64,000 nucleotides of DNA from an uncultured Eubacteriales bacterium. GTDB lineage: Bacteria > Bacillota > Clostridia > Oscillospirales > CAG-382. Below the pieces are notes generated by a model, which saw only the letters and a list, made by a program, of their open reading frames with translations, was not told the origin of the DNA and ran no database searches. Shown here piece by piece: positions 43,794 through 52,034 of this stretch. The number at the start of each line of letters is the position of its first letter. Position 1 is the stretch's first letter. Position numbers and translations under genes: made by a program. The stretch is taken from positions 1 through 64,000 of the forward strand of contig CAKSEL010000003.1 in assembly GCA_934446675.1 (NCBI GenBank). Reading direction: 5' to 3'.

Positions 43794-45713
43794 TCAGATT
43801 ATCGCGTCCGCGTCGGACGGCATTCTCCAGTCGCCTCGCGGAGAAAGACATATGCTTCCGACCTTTACTCCGTCCGGCAGACAGCTGCGCTTGAACTGCT
43901 GCGTTCTGAACCTTCGCATAAATACGTCAAGCCATTTTATCACGGTCTGTTCGTCAAAATCTTTTTCAAAAGCCTTTTTTGCAAGGAAAAGTATCTTGTC
44001 CTTGTCCATGCCGAACCTTACGGTATAATATAAGAAAAAGTCATGCAGTGCATACGGCCCGACAACGTCCTCGGTTTTCTGCGCGATCTTGCCGTTTTCG
44101 TCCGGCGGCAAAAGTTCGGGGCTTATCGGCGTGTCCATTACGTCGCGCAGCACTTCGGTGGCTTCGGGGAAAAGATTGTTTTCGCATACACTGTCTATGA
44201 GCCAGCGTATAAGCGTCTTGGGTATGCTCGCGTTTACGCCGTACATGCTCATGTGATCTGCATTGTAGGTGCACCAGCCCAGCGCAAGCTCGCTCAGATC
44301 TCCCGTGCCGACAACAAGTCCGCCGACCTCTCCCGCAACGTCCATAAGCACCTGTGTTCTCTCGCGTGCCTGTGAGTTTTCATATGTCAGATCGTGTACG
44401 CTCTCGTCGTGCCCGATGTCCGAAAAGTGCTGTCTTACGGCGTCCTTTATGGGTATGACTTTAAGCGTGACGCCGAGCGCTTTCATGAGCTTTACCGAGT
44501 TGTCGTAGGTTCTGTCCGTCGTGCCGAAGCAGGGCATTGTAACGCCAACAACGTCGCTTGCCGGTTTGCCGGCTTTTTTTACAGCCATTGCGCATACAAG
44601 CAGCGCGAGCGTGGAATCAAGTCCTCCCGAAACGCCGATAACCGGCTTTGAATGTGTTATTTCAAGGCGCTTAAGCAGTCCGTAAACCTGCATATCGAAT
44701 ATATTCGCGCATCTTTCGCGTCTTTCGGTCTTTACGTCCGGCACAAACGGAAGCTTGTTTACCTTTGCAAACGACGCGTCGGAAAGAAATTCGTGAGAAT
44801 CGCAAGCCGCTATTATTTCGTGAGCATATGCGCCCTGGATTTTTGCGCAGTCCTTGAAGGTTTTGAGCTTTGCACGCTCGTGTCTTAACATGTCGAGGTC
44901 AATATCCGAATATATCACATATCCGCTGTCAATATAGTCTTGATTTTCGCACAGCACGTTTCCGTTTGACGCAATTACCGAATGTCCCGAAAAGATAAGG
45001 TCTGTCGTGGATTCGCGCCTTCCGGCACTTGCGTATGCATACGCGCAGAGGCACGCCGCCGACTGATGAGCGACAATGGAACGGCGGTACGAACGCTTTG
45101 CTATGGTTTCGTTGCTCGCCGAGAGGTTTGCGATAAGAAGCGCGCCCGAAAGTGCAAGAGCCGACGACGGCGGAACCGGCGCCCAGAGATCTTCGCATAT
45201 CTCAACGCCGAATTTTACGTTTTGTCCCATATCGAACACGAATCCCGTTCCGACGGGGACGTTTGCGCCGTTTATGTTTACATATACCGTCTTTCCGCCG
45301 TTATCGGGAAGATCGAATGATGAGGAAAACCAGCGTTTTTCATAAAATTCGTTATAAGTAGGAATATATGTTTTCGGCACGAGTGCGCGGATTTTGCCCT
45401 GAGAAACGACGGCGGCGCAGTTATAGAGCTGTTCGTCAACGCGCACGGGAAGTCCGACGAGGCAGACGGTATTGATATTTTCCGTTGCCTTTGCAATCTT
45501 TGCAAGTCCGTCATATGCCGCGTTTACGAGCGACGGTCTGAAAAACAGATCCGCGCAGGTATAGCCCGTAAGACAAAGTTCGGGAAAAACGGCAAGATCA
45601 GCCTTATTTTCCGCCGCTTTTTTCAAATATTCCGTTATCTGAGCCGTATTTTTTTCCACGTCCGAAACATACGCGTCCGGCACGGCACACGCAACTCTTA
45701 AAAAACCGTACAT
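43794..45713 (-). CDS. nadE: Glutamine-dependent NAD+ synthetase
   Basis: Makes NAD+ from nicotinate adenine dinucleotide and ATP with glutamine as nitrogen donor. The N-terminal nitrilase-type glutaminase has the Glu45-Lys114-Cys173 triad (FPELCLTGY, VPKTYIPTY, VEICEDLWAP). The C-terminal synthetase has the PP-loop SGGLDS at 362-367. The 639 residues are normal for the two-domain form. CGGAGGAAAG precedes the ATG. It is followed by the PfkB-like gene. Confidence 0.96.
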   Translation of the reverse strand: MYGFLRVACAVPDAYVSDVEKNTAQITEYLKKAAENKADLAVFPELCLTGYTCADLFFRPSLVNAAYDGLAKIAKATENINTVCLVGLPVRVDEQLYNCAAVVSQGKIRALVPKTYIPTYNEFYEKRWFSSSFDLPDNGGKTVYVNINGANVPVGTGFVFDMGQNVKFGVEICEDLWAPVPPSSALALSGALLIANLSASNETIAKRSYRRSIVAHQSAACLCAYAYASAGRRESTTDLIFSGHSVIASNGNVLCENQDYIDSGYVIYSDIDLDMLRHERAKLKTFKDCAKIQGAYAHEIIAACDSHEFLSDASFAKVNKLPFVPDVKTERRERCANIFDMQVYGLLKRLEITHSKPVIGVSGGLDSTLALLVCAMAVKKAGKPASDVVGVTMPCFGTTDRTYDNSVKLMKALGVTLKVIPIKDAVRQHFSDIGHDESVHDLTYENSQARERTQVLMDVAGEVGGLVVGTGDLSELALGWCTYNADHMSMYGVNASIPKTLIRWLIDSVCENNLFPEATEVLRDVMDTPISPELLPPDENGKIAQKTEDVVGPYALHDFFLYYTVRFGMDKDKILFLAKKAFEKDFDEQTVIKWLDVFMRRFRTQQFKRSCLPDGVKVGSICLSPRGDWRMPSDADAII

Positions 45714-45835
45714 ACCTTTCCTCCGAAAGAGACTTTTTTGCAGCTGTTATTTTTATAAAGTTTATTACATTTTATAATAGCACATTTTTTTGCTTACGTC
45801 AACACAGGGGAAACGGTTATTTTTTTGCCTGTCTT

Positions 45836-46537
45836 GGGCGGAAACGGATTATCCACTTCCACTTGCAGTTTTATACACCGACTTTTCGGAATCGAAAAAG
45901 TCGCGCTCTAAAGAGTGTAAACAAAAGATTTTCGCCGCTCAGACGCCGCCGCGAAAGCGTGGCTACGTGGAGGATTTCGCCTGATAAAACTTATTTTCGC
46001 CTCCGAAATTTCAAAAATCCTTGTTCCGCATTGTCCACGAAACTTTGCCGCGAAATCGCTCGCAGATGCTGCGCACTGCTCGATGGGGTTGGTATCTAAG
46101 TAAAATTGTTTATCTCAGCTTTAACTCTTATGCCATATCACGTTACGGTCTGCGTAAACTTTATTTTGTGTGCAAAAAAAGTAATTTTCTCAAGTTATTT
46201 CGCAGTCAGCAGGACACGCTTTTTCGCCCAGCTCGCTTGCGCGAGATGACTTTTACAAATGTTACTTTTATGTTTAGCAAAAAACTCCGTGCAAAGTTTA
46301 ATCTAACGCACAGAGTTATCTTTTTTTATTACCCTTTATTCTTGGTTTCCATAGCTTGCTCACGCACCCGTTTATATCTCTGAGTTCGCAGTCCTGCTGT
46401 TCGACTGCGAACGGTATAAGCTGGCGGCACAGAATATCCCACAATTCTTTTCTAAATTAAGGACTGCCGTTTTCTTTGCAGCTTTCTTTTTAAAAAGAAA
46501 GCGCGTATCCCTGCGTATCCCTGCGTTCCCCTCGTTC
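45836..46537 (-). repeat. Large structured intergenic repeat, copy E
   Basis: A repeat of about 700 bp on the minus strand, beginning right after the gpr stop. The left palindrome is as in copy A. H2 is GTTCGCAGTC (46384-46393) with GACTGCGAAC (46403-46412). A terminator-like stem corresponds to that of copy A. H3 is CTCGC-TTGC-GCGAG (46232-46245). The central module is the CGAGCAGTGCGCAGCATCTG type shared with the left half of C, and the right-end stem is CGACTTTT/AAAAGTCG (45879-45903). Confidence 0.85.
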
Positions 46538-47473
46538 TCAGCTTAGGAATTCTTCGATTTCGGCGGTGGTCATGTCGTTGTGGAGAGCGAGATTTACTGA
46601 AAAAGCGACGAGTTTGGCGGCGTCGCGGACGATATGATCGGTGTCTTTGGGTGTGACGAAAAAAGCGGACGGATTTTCCGCAAGCAGCTTTTCTGCGTCG
46701 GCAAAGCTTTCTGGAGCTTCGCTTTTTTGAGCGGCGTCGGAGAGAATATCCAGAGCAAGCGTCTGCGCGTCAACGACGGTAGGCACGCCTATCGCAATTA
46801 CGGGTATTCCGAGACTTTCGCGGCTCAGCGCACTTCTTGCATTGTTTACGCCCGAACCGGGACTTATTCCGCTGTCGCATATCTGTACCGTCGTTCCGAG
46901 ACGCGAGAGTTTCCGCGAGGCAAGTGCGTCTGCGATTATCGCAAAATCGGGACGCGCTCTTTTAATTATGCCCTCAATTATTTTTGCACCCTCTATTCCC
47001 GTCTTTGCAAGCACGCCCGGAACCGCGCACATTGTCTGCCGCAGTCCGAGTGAAGAAAATAAGTCGGGATCGCTTGATTTTATGTGATTTGTCACAATAA
47101 AGTTTTCCGCTGCAAGGGGGCCGAATGCGTCGGCAGTGATACCGGCGTTTCCCATGCCGCAGAAAAGACATGAACCGCGTTCTGGTATGAACGAACGTAT
47201 TATCCCTGCCGTAACTTCGGCTGCATTGTCAAAGGCTTGGCGGTCGTAACTCCATATTTTTCCGGCGTTTACCGTGACGTATCGCCCGCAGGGCTTTGAA
47301 AGAGTACGCGAACCTGTTTCGTTTGTTATAATCAGCTCTTCAATAATAAGACCGCTTTTTTCATAACTTGCGGTTATAATTCCGTCGGAAGTGTCGCCTT
47401 TTTCTGCGGAATACGCCCGTGCTTCGACGGCAAGATCGGTGCGGACTGTGTATTTTGTACGAAATTCTTTCAT
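46538..47473 (-). CDS. gpr: Germination protease GPR
   Basis: The spore protease that degrades small acid-soluble proteins on germination. It is 311 residues from ATG 47473, which follows AAGGAG. Family signatures include the RTDLAVEA propeptide region, CGMGNAGITADAFGPLA and NHIKSSDPD, TTVQICDSGISPGSGVNNARS, and IGVPTVVDAQTLA. It is divergent from rpsT, the same neighbourhood as in Bacillus and many clostridia. Together with spoIIR it supports true endospore formation. Confidence 0.96.
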   Translation of the reverse strand: MKEFRTKYTVRTDLAVEARAYSAEKGDTSDGIITASYEKSGLIIEELIITNETGSRTLSKPCGRYVTVNAGKIWSYDRQAFDNAAEVTAGIIRSFIPERGSCLFCGMGNAGITADAFGPLAAENFIVTNHIKSSDPDLFSSLGLRQTMCAVPGVLAKTGIEGAKIIEGIIKRARPDFAIIADALASRKLSRLGTTVQICDSGISPGSGVNNARSALSRESLGIPVIAIGVPTVVDAQTLALDILSDAAQKSEAPESFADAEKLLAENPSAFFVTPKDTDHIVRDAAKLVAFSVNLALHNDMTTAEIEEFLS

Positions 47474-47530
47474 TTTTATCTCCTTGCAGGCGCAAATATT
47501 GAAAAAGTTGTTAAAAATGCGCATAGGGTA

Positions 47531-47559
47531 TTGTATTTTGGATAAAACCGTGGTAAAAT
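47531..47559 (+). promoter_or_regulatory. Promoter of rpsT
   Basis: TTGTAT (47531-47536), a 17-nt spacer and TAAAAT (47554-47559), with TGG before the -10. Confidence 0.75.
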
Positions 47560-47622
47560 ACATAAAAGTAAATGTATCAGTATGTCTTTAGGACGTGCTA
47601 AAATAACAGGGAGGTGAACACT

Positions 47623-47886
47623 TTGCCGAATATCAAGTCAGCTAAGAAGAGAGTTAAGGTTACAGAAGCAAAGACTCTTCAGAATCAGATGTTCAAGACA
47701 AGTCTCAAAACAGCTTTGAAGAAGTTTGAAAAGGCTGTTGAGGCAGGCGATAAGGCAGCAGCCGAGGTTAGCTACAAAGAAGCAGTAAGCAAACTCGATA
47801 AGGCAGTTGCAAAGGGCACTCTGCATATCAATGCAGCAGCAAGAAAAAAAGGCCAGTTTACAGTTAAGCTCAACGCTATGAAGTAA
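47623..47886 (+). CDS. rpsT: 30S ribosomal protein S20
   Basis: A primary binder of 16S rRNA in small-subunit assembly. The 87 Lys/Ala-rich residues begin PNIKSAKKRVKV, as is universal in S20. The start is TTG 47623 with GGGAGGTGA 7 nt upstream; the in-frame GTG at 47614 is part of that ribosome site. A TTG start on a ribosomal protein gene suggests the usual S20 feedback on translation. It has its own promoter and a following terminator. Confidence 0.96.
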   Translation: MPNIKSAKKRVKVTEAKTLQNQMFKTSLKTALKKFEKAVEAGDKAAAEVSYKEAVSKLDKAVAKGTLHINAAARKKGQFTVKLNAMK

Positions 47887-47906
47887 TAAGGCAAAAAGCA
47901 AATTTC

Positions 47907-47931
47907 GGATCGGTAATGCCGGTCCTTTTTT
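47907..47931 (+). terminator. Intrinsic terminator of rpsT
   Basis: GGATCGG (47907-47913) pairs with CCGGTCC (47919-47925) through one G-U pair and is followed by TTTTTT. Confidence 0.85.
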
Positions 47932-47961
47932 GCGCCCTTTTTCCCGTACTGCGCACACATA

Positions 47962-48360
47962 TCAGAACAGTGTGCCGAACGAAACGCCCTCGTTGTGGCG
48001 TATTTGTTTCAGAACGTCCTTGGCTTCCGCAAGGCTTGCAAGATATGAGGAATAGTCCTCGGAGTCAAAGTATTCTATCGTGGGTAAAAGATTGTCGGTA
48101 AACTCCGCGGAAACGTCGTGGCTGAGAGTGATGTAGATATACTGCTCCCATGAAAACCAGCGGTCTTTGATTTTGTCAAGATCTTCGGAATATTCCTTTC
48201 TTTCGGAGACGCTCATTCCGGAAAGCTTTTTTTCGGAGTCGGGCAGCTTGTCAAGACGAGAGTCTATGTCGGAAAATAAATTTGAAAGAAGAACCGAGTT
48301 TACAATTACAAACGCGACAACAATAAAGAAAAGCACGGCGGATTTAATTAAAGTTTTCAT
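47962..48360 (-). CDS. DUF4363 family protein
   Basis: A 132-residue protein with one N-terminal membrane helix (about 5-27) and a helical extracytoplasmic domain. It matches DUF4363, a family of unknown function in spore-forming clostridia, usually next to a DUF421 gene as here. The ATG overlaps the DUF421 stop by 4 nt (ATGA), so the two are translationally coupled. Confidence 0.82.
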   Translation of the reverse strand: MKTLIKSAVLFFIVVAFVIVNSVLLSNLFSDIDSRLDKLPDSEKKLSGMSVSERKEYSEDLDKIKDRWFSWEQYIYITLSHDVSAEFTDNLLPTIEYFDSEDYSSYLASLAEAKDVLKQIRHNEGVSFGTLF

Positions 48361-49040
48361 GAGGATTTTTTCTCCTTTTGTACAAGAGTTACCTTGTTTA
48401 AGTCGTCAACACCGAGATAGAATACGTCGGATACGCTTTTGCAGCCGTTTTTAGAAAGTTGGGAGTTCAGCCACTTGAAATCGAGTCCCAGACGGTTCAT
48501 TGCCGCGGCGTTTAACACTCCGTCCGAGATTATAATGTGCTCCGCACCCGATTCCTCCACCGCGACGCACAGCTCTTTTGCCGTGGGCGGACGTTCGGTG
48601 CATTTCGGAATTACGCTTATGTTTCCGCTCGGTTCGAGTATCGCATAGTATACCGATGAAATGTCGGAATATCCGAGAACGCGCAGAGACGACAGCAGTT
48701 CTTCAAGCGTAAGACGCGATTCGCACAGCTCTTTTTGGTTTAACTTGCCCTTGTCGATAAGCACAGCCGGTACCCCCGAAAACGCACGGCGCACTTTCCG
48801 CGATTTTAAGCATAAAAGCGATAAAAATACCTCAAGACATATCAGCGTTACCGTCGGAATAATGCCGTATAACAAGGGAATGTTGTTGTTTGTAATGGGA
48901 ATAGACGCAAGCTCGGAGATCATGAACGTCGTTACAAGCTCGGTCAGTTCAAGCTGTCCGACTTCGCGTTTTCCCGAAACTCTCATCAGCAGTACGATAA
49001 GAATGTACAGCACAAGCGTGCGTATAAATACGTTTGCCAA
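48357..49040 (-). CDS. DUF421 (YetF-like) membrane protein
   Basis: A 227-residue protein with three N-terminal membrane helices (about 5-80) and a cytosolic DUF421 domain (RVSGKREVGQLELTELVTTFMISELASIP, PAVLIDKGKLNQKEL, LRVLGYSDISSVYYAILEPSGNISV). Family members occur in Bacillus (YetF, YdfR, YrbG) and in spore membranes; their function is not settled. The start is TTG 49040, with a perfect AGGAGG 9 nt upstream. An upstream in-frame ATG has no ribosome site. Confidence 0.87.
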   Translation of the reverse strand: MANVFIRTLVLYILIVLLMRVSGKREVGQLELTELVTTFMISELASIPITNNNIPLLYGIIPTVTLICLEVFLSLLCLKSRKVRRAFSGVPAVLIDKGKLNQKELCESRLTLEELLSSLRVLGYSDISSVYYAILEPSGNISVIPKCTERPPTAKELCVAVEESGAEHIIISDGVLNAAAMNRLGLDFKWLNSQLSKNGCKSVSDVFYLGVDDLNKVTLVQKEKKSS

Positions 49041-49117
49041 AGTTTTTTTCCTCCTGCGGTTTGCTTTTTGCTTAGTATTTGCCAAAGCGCCGCGATTATT
49101 CCGTTCCGCGCATAAAT

Positions 49118-49140
49118 AAAAAAGCCGGCGTAAAGCCGGC
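49118..49140 (-). terminator. Intrinsic terminator after the DUF6179 gene
   Basis: GCCGGC (49124-49129) and GCCGGC (49135-49140) form a stem with loop GTAAA, followed on the minus strand by a run of T. It separates the DUF6179 gene from the DUF421 gene. Confidence 0.85.
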
Positions 49141-49159
49141 AAAATGTTTGTGTAAATTT

Positions 49160-50143
49160 TTATTCAATGTTTTCGGTAATGTGCGGCGTAAATTTCCCTT
49201 CAAGCAGACCCTTGTCGGAGTACGCTTTTATGCTTTTGGCGATTATCGGCAGACAGGAACGCGTGTAGATCTTGGTTCTCGACGGAAAGTCCGCGCAGTC
49301 GAACAGCGTGTACATGGCGCTCTCAAGCGTTTCGTAAATCTGGACTGCCGTCGCGCCGTCAAAGGTCACGCAGAGCGTTTCAGCCTCGTCGGAAGTAAGC
49401 GTTGTTTTGTCAAACGGATTTCCCAACAGCGACTGGCAAAGGCTCATAAACAGAACGTCGGTGTATATGTTCACCGGGACTGCCGCATACATAGGATCCG
49501 TGCGCAGCATGTATTCGTGTACCTCTCTGTGGTCAAACCGCGTGAGAAAAGCGTTTTCGGCTTCGGCATAAGTAAGGTATTTTTCAATGAATTCTATTCC
49601 GTAAAGCGACGGCCGTTCAAAGCATAGCGGATAGTCGGCGGTTATGTGTATCTCGTGTGCCGAAAATACAGGCTCGTACAGCCTGAAAAAGCCGTTTATA
49701 CCGTCCTTTAAGGTCGAATAGTAAAAGTCGTTGGGCGTTTTGAACATATTATCCGTGATGCTCTTGTGCAATATGCGGCATACGCCGAGTTTGCGCTTTA
49801 TTCTGGCAAGACCTCTGTCGAAAAGCTCTCTCGCATTGGTGCTTTTTAACAGCTCTACGGCGTTTTCCGGAGACGGGCACGCCTTTAATGTCAGAGAGAT
49901 AACGTACATTGCCGATTCAAGCAGTTCTTTTGCCTTTTCGGTTCTGACCGAGCTGCTTCTGCCGCGCGTGTATCTGTCGGTTATTTCGGCAAGCAGATTC
50001 ATGAGATCGTTTTGAAAATCCGAAAGAAACTCGTCGGAAATAAGTCCGCATTCGTATGCGGAATATAGCAGAGAGGGCAGATATTTCCGCTTGTCGAGAG
50101 AGTCCGGATCAATGCTGTGAAGAATGTCTGGCGAGTTGTTCAT
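49160..50143 (-). CDS. DUF6179 family protein
   Basis: A 327-residue, mostly helical soluble protein without membrane segments. It resembles DUF6179, a family of unknown function that I recall next to DUF6323 in spore-forming Firmicutes, and that partner does precede it here. Visible landmarks are YSAYECGLIS, an SSSVRTEKAKELLES helix, and HEIHITADYPLCFERPSLYGIEFIEKYL. Its ribosome site GGAGGAAATG lies in the end of the partner gene, 2 nt separating the frames. Confidence 0.72.
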   Translation of the reverse strand: MNNSPDILHSIDPDSLDKRKYLPSLLYSAYECGLISDEFLSDFQNDLMNLLAEITDRYTRGRSSSVRTEKAKELLESAMYVISLTLKACPSPENAVELLKSTNARELFDRGLARIKRKLGVCRILHKSITDNMFKTPNDFYYSTLKDGINGFFRLYEPVFSAHEIHITADYPLCFERPSLYGIEFIEKYLTYAEAENAFLTRFDHREVHEYMLRTDPMYAAVPVNIYTDVLFMSLCQSLLGNPFDKTTLTSDEAETLCVTFDGATAVQIYETLESAMYTLFDCADFPSRTKIYTRSCLPIIAKSIKAYSDKGLLEGKFTPHITENIE

Positions 50144-50145
50144 GC

Positions 50146-50628
50146 TTACATTTCCTCCGTGTCCGGCTTAAATGACGAAAGTCTGCCGCCGTTGTTTAAG
50201 TGCATGGCAAGCTGCGTAAGCTCGCGCGTTTCGAGAAGCTCGGTGCTGCCGGCACAGGTGGAGTCGAAATACTTTTTCATAAAGTTTATAAGCTGTCTGT
50301 CGGAGAGCAGCTCGCTTGTTTCGTTTTTGAAATCGTAGAAAATGCGTATAAGCTCGTGCAGCGTCTGTTCATAGTTCTCCTGTATTATGTACGGAGAGTC
50401 GGAAAACGCCGAAATGAGATCCGACGTGCTTTTTGAACCGAATTCTATGCGTCCGGAATCCTTTAAGCTTTCGGTGCGCGTTTCGGCAAGCCTAAGAGCC
50501 TGTTCTTCGGTCAGGACAAGTCCGTGCTCGCGCGTTTTTTTGTTGCATTTGAGTATGTCTGCGGCAACGCGCCTGTTTGCCGTCTGCAAGGAGCTGTGAT
50601 AAAACGGTAAGATTGAAAAGTCACTCAC
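50146..50628 (-). CDS. DUF6323 family protein
   Basis: A 160-residue soluble helical protein resembling DUF6323, with the conserved stretches LTEEQALRLAETRTESLKDSGRIEFG, SPYIIQENYEQTLHELIRIFYDFKNE and TELLETRELTQLAMHL. Function is unknown; co-occurrence with the DUF6179 gene suggests a shared complex. GTG 50628 is preceded by AGAGGTGA. A good sigma-A-type promoter lies upstream, so expression need not be confined to sporulation. Confidence 0.75.
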   Translation of the reverse strand: MSDFSILPFYHSSLQTANRRVAADILKCNKKTREHGLVLTEEQALRLAETRTESLKDSGRIEFGSKSTSDLISAFSDSPYIIQENYEQTLHELIRIFYDFKNETSELLSDRQLINFMKKYFDSTCAGSTELLETRELTQLAMHLNNGGRLSSFKPDTEEM

Positions 50629-50677
50629 GGGAAATCACCTCTGCATTTGTATGATATGAAAAAACGTATCTTTTATC

Positions 50678-50706
50678 AGTATACCACTCTTTTAAAATAT
50701 ATACAA
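50678..50706 (-). promoter_or_regulatory. Promoter of the DUF6323-DUF6179 operon
   Basis: On the minus strand, TTGTAT (50701-50706), a 17-nt spacer and TATACT (50678-50683), with TGG before the -10. Confidence 0.8.
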
Positions 50707-50802
50707 GAGGGAAATTTTTATTATAAATGTATAAAAAACAAATATGTGAACGCAGAACGTTTTTTCGTACACAGAAAATAATTTTTGCGTAACAAAAATA
50801 TG

Positions 50803-50832
50803 TTGAATACGCACGTTCCGGCGTGATAAACT
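50803..50832 (+). promoter_or_regulatory. Promoter of the aldo-keto reductase gene
   Basis: TTGAAT (50803-50808), an 18-nt spacer and TAAACT (50827-50832), with an extended TGA before the -10. Confidence 0.6.
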
Positions 50833-50877
50833 AAAGTCAAAGCAAACGGCGGAATAAATGTAAAAGGAGAATTTGAA

Positions 50878-51867
50878 ATGTATACAGCGTCACCTGAAAG
50901 ATACGGCTCCATGAACTACCGCAGAACCGGACAGAGCGGACTGAAACTTCCCGAAGTGTCGCTCGGTCTGTGGCATAATTTCGGAGATACGTCGAACTAC
51001 GAAAACATGAAACAGCTTTGCTTTACGGCGTTTGACAACGGCATTACGCATTTTGACCTTGCCAATAACTACGGTCCGCAGCCGGGAAGTGCGGAAAAGA
51101 ATTTCGGCAAGATTTTACGCGAAGAGCTTTATCCTTACCGCGACGAAATGATAATAAGCACAAAGGCGGGCTATGAGATGTGGGACGGCCCTTACGGAAA
51201 CTGGGGCAGCCGCAAATATCTGCTTTCAAGCCTTGATCAGAGCCTGAAACGCATGGGTTTGGAATATGTAGATATATTCTACCATCACAGAATGGACCCC
51301 GAAACTCCGCTTGAGGAGACAATGGGCGCGCTCGCGTCGGCTGTAAACAGCGGAAAGGCGCTGTACGCCGGGCTTTCAAATTACGACGGAGAAACGCTTG
51401 AAAGAGCCTGCGCGATTCTCAGAGAATTAAAGTGCCCGTTTATAATAAATCAGAACAGATACTCGATATTCGACAGAACCGTTGAGAATAACGGACTGAA
51501 AGATACCGCGTCAAAGCTCGGACTCGGACTTATAACCTTCAGCCCTCTTGCGCAGGGACTTCTTACCGACAGATATCTGCACGGAATTCCCGAGGACAGC
51601 CGCATAAATACCGACGGAAGATTCTTAAAGGAATCTGTGCTTACGGATAAAAAGCTTTCCCAGATAAAGGCGCTCAACGAGATTGCAGCAAATCGCGGAC
51701 AGACGCTTGCGGAAATGGCCCTTGCATGGCTGCTGCGCGACGATTCGGTTACGAGCGTGCTTATCGGCGCGTCAAAACCGTCGCAGATACTGGATAATAT
51801 AAAGGCGACGGAGAATACGCATTTTGATGATGCAGAAATTGAAGAAATCGACAGAATTTCAATGTAA
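50878..51867 (+). CDS. Aldo-keto reductase (L-glyceraldehyde 3-phosphate reductase type)
   Basis: A 329-residue TIM-barrel NADPH-dependent reductase closest to the YghZ/GprA group (AKR14), which reduces L-glyceraldehyde 3-phosphate and methylglyoxal. Visible are the start MYTASPERYGSMNYRRTGQSGLKLP typical of this group (shown in parts elsewhere), FDLANNYG with the catalytic Tyr, ISTKAG with the Lys, FYHHRMD with the His, and the NADPH segment LIGASKPSQI. AAAGGAG precedes the ATG. It has its own promoter and terminator. Confidence 0.92.
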   Translation: MYTASPERYGSMNYRRTGQSGLKLPEVSLGLWHNFGDTSNYENMKQLCFTAFDNGITHFDLANNYGPQPGSAEKNFGKILREELYPYRDEMIISTKAGYEMWDGPYGNWGSRKYLLSSLDQSLKRMGLEYVDIFYHHRMDPETPLEETMGALASAVNSGKALYAGLSNYDGETLERACAILRELKCPFIINQNRYSIFDRTVENNGLKDTASKLGLGLITFSPLAQGLLTDRYLHGIPEDSRINTDGRFLKESVLTDKKLSQIKALNEIAANRGQTLAEMALAWLLRDDSVTSVLIGASKPSQILDNIKATENTHFDDAEIEEIDRISM

Positions 51868-51882
51868 ATAAAATTACTTTTT

Positions 51883-51922
51883 CCCGGCAAACGGCAATAC
51901 GCACGCGCCGGGATATTCTTTT
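51883..51922 (+). terminator. Intrinsic terminator after the aldo-keto reductase
   Basis: CCCGGC (51883-51888) pairs with GCCGGG (51907-51912), followed by ATATTCTTTT. The 3' arm and tail are almost identical to those at 32841-32859. Confidence 0.7.
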
Positions 51923-51956
51923 ATGCGCGTATCAGGCTTTATTTGTACGTATGCTA

Positions 51957-51985
51957 TTGAAAATAGAAACAAAGTATGTTAAAAT
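51957..51985 (+). promoter_or_regulatory. Promoter of comM
   Basis: TTGAAA (51957-51962), a 17-nt spacer and TAAAAT (51980-51985), with an extended TG before the -10. Confidence 0.75.
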
Positions 51986-52034
51986 AAATACATATTTCGC
52001 ATGACTTGACCGAGAACGAAAGGGAAAGACAAAA

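Noticed and set aside
10427..46537. Interpretation of the large repeats as integron attC sites or CRISPR arrays.
   Set aside because: They are far too long for attC, lack R-box cores and an integrase, and there are no regular repeat-spacer units or cas genes.
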